Made by a program: the position numbers and the translations under genes. The notes under the pieces are model-generated. The model was given only the letters and a program-made list of their open reading frames with translations, was not told the origin of the DNA and searched no databases. Below are positions 1-8,052 of a DNA stretch of 25,166 bases, one piece after another. How positions within the stretch are numbered: the stretch's first letter is position 1; each line of letters opens with the position of its first letter. The DNA is from Maribacter sp. (GTDB lineage: Bacteria; Bacteroidota; Bacteroidia; Flavobacteriales; Flavobacteriaceae). The stretch covers positions 1-25,166 of the forward strand of contig JAHHKH010000045.1 in NCBI GenBank assembly GCA_018679695.1, written 5' to 3'.

Positions 1-31
1 AAACGGTATTGACAAAGTTACCAGACTTTAA
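1..31 (+). CDS. Possible C-terminal end of a Rel/SpoT-type (p)ppGpp synthetase/hydrolase (partial)
   Basis: The frame from base 2 reads NGIDKVTRL and stops with TAA at 29-31. This resembles the last strand of the ACT domain that ends Rel/SpoT homologues, and I recall a rel-fur-purA order in Flavobacteriaceae. Only nine residues are visible. Another frame stays open to base 53, so this is a suggestion from context and not a firm call. Confidence 0.35.
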   Translation, partial: NGIDKVTRL

Positions 32-63
32 TAACCAAGGCCAATTTTATTAAATTTTAGCTG

Positions 64-71
64 TACATTTG
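64..71 (+). promoter_or_regulatory. Bacteroidota -7 promoter box for fur
   Basis: TACATTTG matches the Bacteroidota sigma-ABfr -7 consensus TAnnTTTG exactly. A transcript starting a few bases after it would begin about 20 bases before the ATG at 96. The match lies on top of the alternative TTG codon at 69, which makes that codon an unlikely start. No clear -33 TTTG was found upstream. Confidence 0.6.
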
Positions 72-95
72 CATAATAATGCAGTGATTGTTGTT

Positions 96-551
96 ATGGC
101 TCCTAACAAGAACCAGGAAATTGTAAAGAACGTCTTCACCACCTTTTTAGAAGAAAAAGGTCACAGAAAAACACCCGAACGTTACGCCATATTACAGGAG
201 ATTTATGAAAGTGATGATCATTTTGATATAGAGTCTTTATATATCAATATGAAAAATAAGAATTATAGGGTTAGCCGGGCTACATTATATAACACCATCG
301 AACTTTTATTGGACTGCAAACTGGTACGTAAACACCAATTCGGTAAAAACCAAGCGCAATATGAGAAATCATATTTTGATCATCAACATGATCATGTCAT
401 TCTCACGGATACTGGCGAGGTAATGGAATTCTGTGATCCGCGAATACAGTCAATCAAGAAGACCATAGAAGAGGTTTTTGACATAAAGATCAATAACCAT
501 TCCCTATATTTTTATGGCACTAAAAACAAAAAAGGAAATTCAAACAACTAA
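96..551 (+). CDS. fur: Fur-family metal-responsive transcriptional regulator
   Basis: A 151-residue Fur/Zur/PerR-family repressor: a winged helix followed by a metal-binding dimerisation domain. The N-terminal half has the recognition-helix region around RVSRATLYNTIELL (about residues 59-72). The second half has the metal-ligand cluster HQHDHVI and the following DTGEVMEF segment. Only one Cys is present (EFC), so the paired-Cys structural zinc site of many Fur proteins is missing. The ATG at 96 is preferred over TTG at 69 because a -7 promoter box spans 64-71. purA follows after 10 bases, so the two are probably co-transcribed. Fur, Zur and PerR cannot be separated with certainty from the sequence alone; Fur is the usual annotation for this gene next to purA. 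Confidence 0.85.
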   Translation: MAPNKNQEIVKNVFTTFLEEKGHRKTPERYAILQEIYESDDHFDIESLYINMKNKNYRVSRATLYNTIELLLDCKLVRKHQFGKNQAQYEKSYFDHQHDHVILTDTGEVMEFCDPRIQSIKKTIEEVFDIKINNHSLYFYGTKNKKGNSNN

Positions 552-561
552 CCAAATTTAA

Positions 562-1833
562 ATGGCAGTAGATTTATTGTTAGGACTACAGTGGGGAGAC
601 GAAGGAAAAGGAAAAATCGTCGACGTACTCACAAAAAACTATGATATTATAGCGCGTTTTCAAGGTGGGCCTAATGCAGGGCATACTTTGGAGTTTGATG
701 GTATAAAGCACGTATTACATACCATACCATCGGGTATTTTCCATAAAAACTCCATGAATATTGTTGGCAATGGCGTGGTCATTGATCCTGTAATATTCAA
801 AAAGGAATTAGAAGCGCTTAACAAGTATGATATCGATATAAAATCCAAACTATTAATTTCAAGAAAAGCCCATTTGATATTGCCTACGCATAGATTGTTG
901 GATGCCGCATCTGAAACAGCCAAAGGAAAGGCAAAAATTGGTTCTACACTCAAGGGAATTGGTCCCACTTATATGGACAAGACCGGTAGAAACGGAATGC
1001 GTATCGGTGATTTGGAACTGTCTGATTGGAAAGAAAAATACCGTGCCTTGGCCAATAAGCATGAAGCGATGATCGGATTTTATAATGTTGATATACAATA
1101 TGATCTTAAAGAACTGGAAGCAGAATTTTTTGACTCTATCAATACCTTAAAAGTCCTGTCTTTCATTGATAGTGAAGAATATTTATATCAAGCCCAAAAA
1201 GAAGGCAAAAAAATATTGGCGGAAGGTGCCCAAGGTTCATTATTGGATATCGACTTTGGAACCTACCCCTATGTAACTTCAAGCAATACCACTGCCGCAG
1301 GGGCATGTACGGGTTTAGGTATCGCTCCAAACCAAATAGGTGAAGTAAAGGGTATTTTCAAAGCATATACAACTCGAGTGGGAAGCGGACCCTTTCCCAC
1401 CGAATTATTTGATAAAGACGGGGAAACCATGGGTCGTGTGGGTAATGAATTTGGAGCAACTACCGGAAGACCTAGACGGTGTGGCTGGTTAGATTTGGTA
1501 GCTTTGAAATACGCGGTCCAAGTAAATGGTGTGACTGAATTGATGATGATGAAAGGGGATGTGTTGAGCGGATTTAAGAAATTGAAAATCTGTACGGCTT
1601 ATAACTATAAGGGCAAAACCATTTCTCATTTACCCTATAATATCGAAGCTGAAAATGTTGCCCCGATCTATACTGAAATGAAAGGTTGGTCGCAAGATTT
1701 AACAAAAATGACCAAAGCAGTTGAACTACCAAATGAATTGAATGCTTATATTGATTTTTTGGAGAAAGAACTTGAAGTTCCCATTAAAATAGTTTCTGTA
1801 GGTCCTGATAGAACACAGACTATTCATAGATAG
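562..1833 (+). CDS. purA: Adenylosuccinate synthase
   Basis: Catalyses the GTP-dependent condensation of IMP with aspartate to adenylosuccinate, the first committed step from IMP to AMP, in the cytoplasm. The protein has 423 residues, the normal family length. The N-terminal loop WGDEGKGK (residues 11-18, with catalytic Asp13) and GGPNAGHT (with catalytic His41) are intact and sit at the same numbers as in the E. coli enzyme. The GTP/IMP signatures QGSLLDIDFGTYPYVTSS and TTGRPRRCGW are also present. It starts 10 bases after fur and is closed by a strong terminator, so fur-purA form one transcription unit. Confidence 0.98.
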   Translation: MAVDLLLGLQWGDEGKGKIVDVLTKNYDIIARFQGGPNAGHTLEFDGIKHVLHTIPSGIFHKNSMNIVGNGVVIDPVIFKKELEALNKYDIDIKSKLLISRKAHLILPTHRLLDAASETAKGKAKIGSTLKGIGPTYMDKTGRNGMRIGDLELSDWKEKYRALANKHEAMIGFYNVDIQYDLKELEAEFFDSINTLKVLSFIDSEEYLYQAQKEGKKILAEGAQGSLLDIDFGTYPYVTSSNTTAAGACTGLGIAPNQIGEVKGIFKAYTTRVGSGPFPTELFDKDGETMGRVGNEFGATTGRPRRCGWLDLVALKYAVQVNGVTELMMMKGDVLSGFKKLKICTAYNYKGKTISHLPYNIEAENVAPIYTEMKGWSQDLTKMTKAVELPNELNAYIDFLEKELEVPIKIVSVGPDRTQTIHR

Positions 1834-1850
1834 TCATATGCTATTACTCT

Positions 1851-1888
1851 AAAAAAGCCCTATATCGCGCTAGATGTAGGGCTTTTTT
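1851..1888 (+). terminator. Rho-independent terminator after purA
   Basis: A perfect 12-bp inverted repeat (1851-1862 pairing with 1877-1888) with a GCCC/GGGC core, a 14-base loop and A-tract/T-tract flanks. It lies 18 bases past the purA stop codon and can work in both directions. Confidence 0.92.
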
Positions 1889-1952
1889 CTGCCATTATAT
1901 TTCTCATGGAAATATCCCGTCGAAATGATTTTAATTTTGATCGGGTTTATTG

Positions 1953-1972
1953 TAACTTGTTGAATTCAAGTT
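1953..1972 (+). promoter_or_regulatory. Inverted repeat in the promoter region of the GH97 operon
   Basis: AACTTG (1954-1959) and CAAGTT (1967-1972) form 6-bp arms around seven bases. The overlapping core TTGAATTCAA (1960 or 1961 to 1969) is itself a palindrome. The left arm overlaps TAACTTG (1953-1959), a -7-like box one T short of TAnnTTTG. Position and symmetry suggest an operator 21 bases before the GH97 start. No regulator for this operon lies beside it. Confidence 0.4.
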
Positions 1973-1993
1973 ATCTTAATACTTATTCCCGTT

Positions 1994-3985
1994 ATGAAAC
2001 CAACCAAAAGATGCTACATGCTCATGTTCCTCCTTCTTTTTGTAGTCGGAACCAATACCGCACAGGAATTATCAGTTAAATCGCCAAACGGAAAACTTGA
2101 CCTGAACATCGTGCTTTCAGATGCTATAAATTGGAGTGTCCGCTTAGAGAACAATGTAATCATTGAACAAGCCACGATTTCAATGGATATGGGAAATGGT
2201 AACGTATTGGGAGCTCAACCTAAGTTACGCAGAAAGCGAATTGATAGTAAGACCGAAAATATTGTAGTGCAAGTACCCAACAAGGATGCCAATATTACGA
2301 GCCATTATAACGAACTTACACTAGACTTTAGAGGGAATTACCAATTAATTTTTAGAGCGTATAATGATGGGGCGGCATATCGCTTTATAGACAATAGCCC
2401 AAAGACCAAGGAGGTCTTTCACGAGCAAATGGCACTTACCTTTCCGGAAGGAACCTCATCTTTCTTTCCGCAGGAAGAATCATTTTATTCACATAATGAA
2501 AGGAATTATATTCATAAAAAGGTATCCGAAATGCAAACCGATGAATTTTGCAGCCTACCGGTAATGTTCGATACCAACGATGCCAAGGTTCTTTTTACAG
2601 AATCGGAATTACTTAACTACCCGGGTATGTTTTTGGCAAAATCGGAAAGCGGCGATATGGTTTCAACCTTTCCGAAATATGTATTGGAGGCTGTTCCCAA
2701 TGTTGATTTCAACCCGGACCGCAATCAGATCATTACTAAGGAAGCAGATTATATCGCAAAGATAAATGGCAAACGCCCATACCCATGGCGGGTTTTCATA
2801 ATAAGCAATGATGATCGGACTTTTGTTGAAAGCAATCTGGTAACCCAGCTTTCAGGCAAATCAAAAATTCCCAACGCAAAATGGATCAAGCCTGGTCAAG
2901 TAGCTTGGGACTGGTATAATGCCAATAATATTTATGGTGTTGATTTTGAAGCCGGTTTAAATATGGATACCTACAAATACTTTATTGATTTTTCCTCAAA
3001 AAATGGTATTGAGTATGTAATCCTGGATGAAGGCTGGACAAAATCAACAACGGAAATTTTGGATGACAACGAATATCTTGATGTCCCGGAATTGATAAAA
3101 TATGCCAAATCAAAGAATGTAGAAATCATTCTTTGGGTACTTTGGAAACCGCTTTATGAAAATCCTGAAAAAATCCTTCAGTTGTATAGCAGTTGGGGTG
3201 CTGCGGGAATCAAAACCGATTTTATGCAGCGCAGTGATCAATATGTTGTTGAATCCTATGAGAAAATAGCGGAAATCGCTGCAAAATATCAACTTCTGGT
3301 AGACTATCATGGGGCATTCAAACCTGCCGGTGTTGAACGCATGTGGCCAAATATCATTAACTATGAAGGTGTTAAGGGTAATGAGAACAACAAATGGAGT
3401 GATGCCATAACACCAGAACATAACGTTACAATACCGTTCATCAGAATGGCTGCCGGTCCCCTGGATTTTACCCCGGGAGCTATGATTAACCAAAACAAAG
3501 TGGATTATGAAACTGGTGGCCCTAACTTTGCTGCCCATTTTACAAGACCCATGGCCTATGGCACTAGGGCACACCAAGTTGCAATGTACGTTGTATATGA
3601 AGCTCCAGTACAAATGCTGTGCGAATCACCATCTATTTATTATGAGGAACAGGAAACGGTAGATTTCATTACCCAGATACCCACCATATGGAATGAAACC
3701 GTTGTACTTGAAGGGGCCGTTGCCGATTACATTGTTGTGGCAAGGAGAAAAGGTGATAATTGGTATATTGGTGGAATGACCGATTGGACGGCACGCAACT
3801 TTGAACTAGACCTTTCATTCCTAGGTCAAGGGGAATATGAAATGCAAGCCTATTTGGATGGCATAAATGCGTCAAGAAATGCCCAAGATTATAAGCTAAT
3901 ATCGAAAACAGTGAATCAAAATACCAAATTGGAAATAAATATGTCAAGCGGTGGAGGTTACTCCGCCATAATCACAAAAAGGTAG
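1994..3985 (+). CDS. Glycoside hydrolase family 97 protein, probably a retaining alpha-galactosidase type
   Basis: A secreted GH97 enzyme of 663 residues, the usual length. Residues 1-24 form a signal peptide (hydrophobic LMFLLLFVV, cleavage near TAQ). An N-terminal beta-sandwich (about 25-280) is followed by a (beta/alpha)8 barrel (about 290-560, starting near WDWYN) and a C-terminal beta-sandwich. GH97 contains inverting alpha-glucosidases (SusB type) and retaining alpha-galactosidases. Here GIKTDF places Asp409 where the retaining group has its nucleophile, and Glu458 in NYEGVKG is the acid/base candidate, so the retaining alpha-galactosidase group is favoured. The substrate is an inference. 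It is the first gene of a four-gene operon; the next gene starts three bases after its stop. Confidence 0.93.
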   Translation: MKPTKRCYMLMFLLLFVVGTNTAQELSVKSPNGKLDLNIVLSDAINWSVRLENNVIIEQATISMDMGNGNVLGAQPKLRRKRIDSKTENIVVQVPNKDANITSHYNELTLDFRGNYQLIFRAYNDGAAYRFIDNSPKTKEVFHEQMALTFPEGTSSFFPQEESFYSHNERNYIHKKVSEMQTDEFCSLPVMFDTNDAKVLFTESELLNYPGMFLAKSESGDMVSTFPKYVLEAVPNVDFNPDRNQIITKEADYIAKINGKRPYPWRVFIISNDDRTFVESNLVTQLSGKSKIPNAKWIKPGQVAWDWYNANNIYGVDFEAGLNMDTYKYFIDFSSKNGIEYVILDEGWTKSTTEILDDNEYLDVPELIKYAKSKNVEIILWVLWKPLYENPEKILQLYSSWGAAGIKTDFMQRSDQYVVESYEKIAEIAAKYQLLVDYHGAFKPAGVERMWPNIINYEGVKGNENNKWSDAITPEHNVTIPFIRMAAGPLDFTPGAMINQNKVDYETGGPNFAAHFTRPMAYGTRAHQVAMYVVYEAPVQMLCESPSIYYEEQETVDFITQIPTIWNETVVLEGAVADYIVVARRKGDNWYIGGMTDWTARNFELDLSFLGQGEYEMQAYLDGINASRNAQDYKLISKTVNQNTKLEINMSSGGGYSAIITKR

Positions 3986-3988
3986 GAT

Positions 3989-5386
3989 ATGAAAAACATT
4001 AACAGAAGAAACTTTATTCGTAAAACATCATTAGCCGGTGCTGCACTTACAATGGCACCTACTTTTGCGCATACATCATATAACATTCCTGTACGGCCTT
4101 ATAATGCCAAATACATGGGCGATTTCGCAGCTCCAAAACTAGAAACTGTACGTGCGGCATTTATTGGGGTTGGTGCCCGAGGACCAGGACACTTGAAATT
4201 CTTTGCTTCACTTCCTGGCACCGAAGTTGTTGCCATATGTGACCTTTATGAGGATTTTACCCAAAAATGGAGCAATGAAGCCACTAAAATCGGAGGAGGT
4301 AAACGACATAAAAAAATCGCCACTTATTCTGGTGATGAAAATAAATGGAGAACAATGCTGGATGAGGTCAAACCAGATGTGGTCTTCATTGCAACAAACT
4401 GGAACAACCATGCACCTATGGCCATTGAGGCCATGAAAAAAGGAGCTCATGCTTTTGTTGAAGTCCCAATTGCAGTTACGCTTGAGGAAATGTGGGAGAT
4501 TGTAAATACTTCCGAGCAGACACAAAAGCACTGTATGATGATGGAAAATGTTAATTACGCCCGGGAAGAACTCATGTATCTTAATATGTGTAGGCAAGGG
4601 CTTATAGGTGAACCTTTGCATGCCGAGGCCGCTTATATTCATGAACTTCGATTCCAAATGGAGGAACAAGAACGTGGTACGGGTTCATGGAGAACCTATC
4701 ATTATGCAAAAAGAAATGGAAATTTATACCCCACACACGGATTAGGACCGGTTGCCCAATATATGAATCTTGGCCGCACAGAAGACAATTTTAGTAGTCT
4801 AGTATCCTTTTCAACTCCTGCTGTTGGCAGAAAATTATATGCAGAAAAAAATTATCCTTCCGATCACAAATGGAATAAATTGGATTTCAAGGGAGGGGAT
4901 TTAAATACATCAATACTAAAAACAACATTGGGCCGCACGATTATGGTGCAATGGGATGAAACCAGTCCTCGCCCCTATTCAAGACATAATTTAATTCAAG
5001 GTACCAAGGGAATATTGGCAGGATTCCCCACACGAGTAGCACTTGAAGGCGGAGTTGAAGGTGCTACCGAAAATCATCATTCATGGGCACAAGGGGACCA
5101 GCTGGCTGCTATTTATGAAAAATATGACCACCCACTTTACAAAAGGTTGAATCAAGCTACCAAAGATACTGGGCATGGTGGTATGGATGGCATGATGATG
5201 TTCCGAATCGTAGAATGTCTACAAAATGGACTTCCATTAGATCAAAATTTATATGAAGGTTGTTTCTGGAGTGCGGTCGCCCCTTTGAGTGAACGTTCGG
5301 TTGCAAGTGGAGGTACCCCACAAAATTTCCCTGATTTTACAAGGGGTAATTGGAAGGATACGAAACCTTTGGGAATAATATCTTAG
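3989..5386 (+). CDS. GH109-type NAD-dependent glycosidase of the Gfo/Idh/MocA fold, Tat-exported
   Basis: 465 residues with an N-terminal twin-arginine signal (NRRNFIRKTSLAG, Arg6-Arg7, then a hydrophobic Ala-rich segment). The Rossmann nucleotide loop is IGVGARGPG (Gly60, Gly62, Gly65). The usual EKP motif reads EVP (Glu158-Pro160), and NLYPTHGLGPV carries Tyr247 and His250, spaced like the active-site Tyr/His pair of GH109. GH109 enzymes hydrolyse alpha-N-acetylgalactosaminides by an oxidation-elimination-addition-reduction cycle with bound NAD+. Export by Tat fits a protein that folds around its cofactor before crossing the membrane. It sits directly after the GH97 gene and seven bases before the DUF1080 gene. 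A related but different specificity cannot be excluded. Confidence 0.85.
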   Translation: MKNINRRNFIRKTSLAGAALTMAPTFAHTSYNIPVRPYNAKYMGDFAAPKLETVRAAFIGVGARGPGHLKFFASLPGTEVVAICDLYEDFTQKWSNEATKIGGGKRHKKIATYSGDENKWRTMLDEVKPDVVFIATNWNNHAPMAIEAMKKGAHAFVEVPIAVTLEEMWEIVNTSEQTQKHCMMMENVNYAREELMYLNMCRQGLIGEPLHAEAAYIHELRFQMEEQERGTGSWRTYHYAKRNGNLYPTHGLGPVAQYMNLGRTEDNFSSLVSFSTPAVGRKLYAEKNYPSDHKWNKLDFKGGDLNTSILKTTLGRTIMVQWDETSPRPYSRHNLIQGTKGILAGFPTRVALEGGVEGATENHHSWAQGDQLAAIYEKYDHPLYKRLNQATKDTGHGGMDGMMMFRIVECLQNGLPLDQNLYEGCFWSAVAPLSERSVASGGTPQNFPDFTRGNWKDTKPLGIIS

Positions 5387-5392
5387 AAGCCG

Positions 5393-6097
5393 ATGCTAAT
5401 AATATCCGATATAAACCTATCAAAAAGTAAATATTATTTGCCGATCTTGTTTATTTCAATTTTTATAACTTCCTGCGGTTCAATTCAAATAAAGGAGGAA
5501 ACGGGATTCAATGATCTTTTCAATGGTAAGGACCTTAACGGTTGGGTTGGAAATAAGGATTCTTACAAAGCCCTTGATGGAATGCTCGTCGTTGACCCCC
5601 GTGGTGGGGGAAGTGGCGGAAATCTCTTCACTAATGACGAATATAGTGACTTTATCTTGCGATTCGAATTTCAGTTGACACCTGGCGCAAATAATGGTCT
5701 GGCAATACACGCCCCCCTTGAAGGTGATGCTGCTTATGTAGGGAAGGAATTACAGATTTTGGACAATACGGCCGAAAAATATACCGAACTAAAGCCTTAC
5801 CAATATCATGGTTCGGTTTATGGAATAATTCCGGCTAAACGCGGTTATTTAAATCCGGTTGGTGAGTGGAACCGACAAGAAGTACAGGTAAAAGGTCCTA
5901 AAATCAAAATCATCCTGAATGGAACCACCATCGTTGATGGAGACTTTTTGGAGTCTAGTAAAAACGGCACCATGGATAAAAAAGAACATCCTGGACTCAA
6001 ACGAACAGCAGGTCACATTGGTTTCTTGGGACATGGGGATGTCGTAAGATTCAGAAATATTAGAATAAAGGATTTATCAAATAAAATAAAGCAATAA
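5393..6097 (+). CDS. DUF1080 / 3-keto-disaccharide hydrolase domain lipoprotein
   Basis: 234 residues. The N-terminus has a lipoprotein signal peptide with a hydrophobic stretch (LPILFISIFI) and lipobox ITSC, giving Cys28 as the lipidated residue. The rest is one DUF1080 (PF06439) jelly-roll domain, starting at FNDLFNGKDLNGW and ending at GHIGFLGHGDVVRFRNIRIK. Members of this family cleave glycosides whose sugar has been oxidised at C3, working with Gfo/Idh/MocA dehydrogenases. Here it lies between two such oxidoreductases in one operon, which supports that role. It probably acts in the periplasm, anchored to a membrane. Some DUF1080 proteins may only bind sugar, so activity is inferred. Confidence 0.9.
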   Translation: MLIISDINLSKSKYYLPILFISIFITSCGSIQIKEETGFNDLFNGKDLNGWVGNKDSYKALDGMLVVDPRGGGSGGNLFTNDEYSDFILRFEFQLTPGANNGLAIHAPLEGDAAYVGKELQILDNTAEKYTELKPYQYHGSVYGIIPAKRGYLNPVGEWNRQEVQVKGPKIKIILNGTTIVDGDFLESSKNGTMDKKEHPGLKRTAGHIGFLGHGDVVRFRNIRIKDLSNKIKQ

Positions 6098-6104
6098 ACT
6101 GTAA

Positions 6105-7556
6105 ATGATGAGTACACACAATAAAGATCGTCGCGATTTTGTAAAGAAAAGTAGCTTAGGAATACTAGGAATGGCATTGGCGCCTTCCCTTTTGGGAAAA
6201 ATAGGGCCGCATAATCGATTAAGAACCGCTCATATCGGAGTTGGCGGTATGGGCGCTGAAGATTTAAAAGCAATTGCCTCACACTCATTAGTCGATATTA
6301 CTGCGCTTTGCGATGTCGATACCGAAAGATTGGCGGCAGCGAAAAAAATGCATCCTAATGCCAAAACTTATTCAGATTATCGGGTAATGTTGAAAGAATT
6401 GGAAAATGAAATCGATGCCGTTGTCGTTTCAACACCAGACCATACACATGCCCCTGCATCGATAATGGCGATGAACATGAATAAGCCTGTTTATTGTCAA
6501 AAGCCTTTGACACATCATGTTTCCGAAGCGAGAGCCATGAAAAAACTAGCTGAAGATAAAAATCTGGTTACCCAAATGGGAATTCAAGTACACTCTTTTT
6601 ACGATTATAAACTGGCAACTTTGCTAATTCAATCGGGTATTATAGGTAAAGTACATACTGTGCATGCCTGGTCACCCAAGAATTGGGGATATGACGGTCC
6701 GGCCCCTGAGGGTAGTGATCCAGTACCTGAAACGTTGGATTGGAACCTTTGGTTGGGTACTTCGGCAGAACGCCCTTACAAGAAAGGGATTTATCATCCA
6801 GGGAATTGGAGGAAGTTATTGGATTATGGCTGTGGAACTCTTGGCGATATGGGGGTGCATATTTTCGATACCCCATATAATGCTTTGGAATTGGATGTTC
6901 CGCGCACGATAAAGAATGATTGTCGTAAACCCACAGGTTTTGGGTTCCCTGAAAATAATATCGTTACCTATGATTTTCCCGGTACGAAACACACAGGAGA
7001 AAGTTTAAAATGGATATGGTACGATGGGCCGGGTGCACCGAGAGATCATAAAGACCTTCAGTTGCCTAATGACAAGAGCAAAATGGCCAAATCAAAATCC
7101 AAAGATGAGAAGAAGTCAATAGAGGATAAAATGTCTCTTGAAACCAAAACTACAGGTGCGGGTGAGTTGCCCGAACAAGGTGCCATGTTCGTAGGTGAAA
7201 AAGGACGTTTATTACTCCCTCATTTCATGGAATTACCCAAGAAAATCGTAGATGGTGAATATGTTGATATATCGGCAGAAATCGCTGAAGTTGGAAAAAT
7301 CAATAATTTAGGTGAACCCATTCGCAATTATGCGTCGGAGGGACCAAAACATTATCACCAATTTGTAGAGGCATGTTTGGGAAGAGGGGAATGCACTGCT
7401 CCTTTTTCTTATGCGTCCAGACTTACAGAGACCATCCTTTTAGGTGTAATCGCAGGTCGTTTCCCTAACAAGACTTTACATTGGGATAATAAAACCGCTC
7501 AATTCGCCGAAGAAGAGGCTAATCAATTCTTAAGCGCCCCATACAGGGATTTTTAA
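6105..7556 (+). CDS. Gfo/Idh/MocA family oxidoreductase, Tat-exported
   Basis: 483 residues, with a Tat signal (Arg9-Arg10 in DRRDFVKKSSLG followed by a hydrophobic segment) and a Rossmann loop IGVGGMG (Gly45, Gly47, Gly50). The cofactor-proximal EKP motif is CQKPL (Gln132-Lys133-Pro134), keeping the lysine. GDMGVHIFD supplies the likely catalytic His252. Unlike the GH109-type gene upstream it keeps the dehydrogenase Lys/His pair, so a sugar or glycoside dehydrogenase is likely, possibly making the 3-keto substrate for the DUF1080 protein. Residues 321-343 are a Lys/Ser/Asp-rich insertion. It is the last gene of the operon, seven bases after DUF1080. The second ATG at 6108 is an equally possible start. 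The substrate is unknown. Confidence 0.9.
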   Translation: MMSTHNKDRRDFVKKSSLGILGMALAPSLLGKIGPHNRLRTAHIGVGGMGAEDLKAIASHSLVDITALCDVDTERLAAAKKMHPNAKTYSDYRVMLKELENEIDAVVVSTPDHTHAPASIMAMNMNKPVYCQKPLTHHVSEARAMKKLAEDKNLVTQMGIQVHSFYDYKLATLLIQSGIIGKVHTVHAWSPKNWGYDGPAPEGSDPVPETLDWNLWLGTSAERPYKKGIYHPGNWRKLLDYGCGTLGDMGVHIFDTPYNALELDVPRTIKNDCRKPTGFGFPENNIVTYDFPGTKHTGESLKWIWYDGPGAPRDHKDLQLPNDKSKMAKSKSKDEKKSIEDKMSLETKTTGAGELPEQGAMFVGEKGRLLLPHFMELPKKIVDGEYVDISAEIAEVGKINNLGEPIRNYASEGPKHYHQFVEACLGRGECTAPFSYASRLTETILLGVIAGRFPNKTLHWDNKTAQFAEEEANQFLSAPYRDF

Positions 7557-7569
7557 AAGTAAATAATGG

Positions 7570-7601
7570 AAAAAGGGGTTGTTTTTTGGCAACCCCTTTT
7601 T
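7570..7601. terminator. Bidirectional terminator between convergent genes
   Basis: A 12-bp perfect stem (7570-7581 with 7590-7601) and an 8-base T-rich loop, with an A-tract before and a T-tract after a GGGG/CCCC core. The right arm overlaps the stop codon of the reverse-strand gene (7600-7602), so one hairpin can end both transcripts. Confidence 0.92.
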
Positions 7602-8052
7602 ATTTGCCGGAAGGCTTTCCTATTCCGGTTTCTAGGTAATTCTTTAAACTATCCAATATGTAAAAATCCCATCCTTGGGAACATACATCGTAACAAACAC
7701 CAGTTGTCAAAAGTCCATTATGGATGAATTCGATTTTTGTCTTCTTTCCCACTTCGGCAATTGACCAATATAATTTGGTGTTGATCCATTCTTCATCGAT
7801 TCCCTTCAAATGATGATCTTGATGCGATTCGATACATTCCCATACTACCTTATTGGGTTTGTCCAATGAGATAACCTTAAATTTCCAGAAGGAATCGGAA
7901 CCGAATGAAACAGTGAAATCAGCACCCTCTTTATCGGAAATCCCTTCAACAGTGCTCCACCAATCAGGAATATGATGGGCCAGTGCCCCATAAGCATCCG
8001 TTTTAGTAACATCGATAATAACCGAGTGTCTGTAATTCTTAATTTCCTCCAT
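7600..8052 (-). CDS. SRPBCC / AHSA1-like domain protein
   Basis: A 150-residue single-domain protein of the START/Bet v1-like SRPBCC superfamily, closest in character to the AHSA1/polyketide-cyclase group. The typical opening (HSVIIDVTKTDAYGAL), the Trp pair in PDWWSTVEG, a central KFKVISLDKPNKVVWECIES strand pair, and a long C-terminal helix (QGWDFYILDSLKNYLETG) are visible. It has no signal peptide, so it is cytoplasmic. Family members bind hydrophobic ligands or assist proteins, but function is not predictable here. It is transcribed alone, convergent with the sugar operon and divergent from the OstA-like gene. Confidence 0.85.
   Translation of the reverse strand: MEEIKNYRHSVIIDVTKTDAYGALAHHIPDWWSTVEGISDKEGADFTVSFGSDSFWKFKVISLDKPNKVVWECIESHQDHHLKGIDEEWINTKLYWSIAEVGKKTKIEFIHNGLLTTGVCYDVCSQGWDFYILDSLKNYLETGIGKPSGK

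Noticed and set aside
69..95. TTG at 69 as the start of fur (nine extra residues)
   Set aside because: The codon lies within the -7 promoter box, so it would not be in the transcript. The ATG at 96 gives a normal Fur N-terminus.
3110..3613. Reverse-strand open frame of 167 codons inside the GH97 gene
   Set aside because: It is antisense to well-supported catalytic-barrel coding sequence and its translation shows no family motif.
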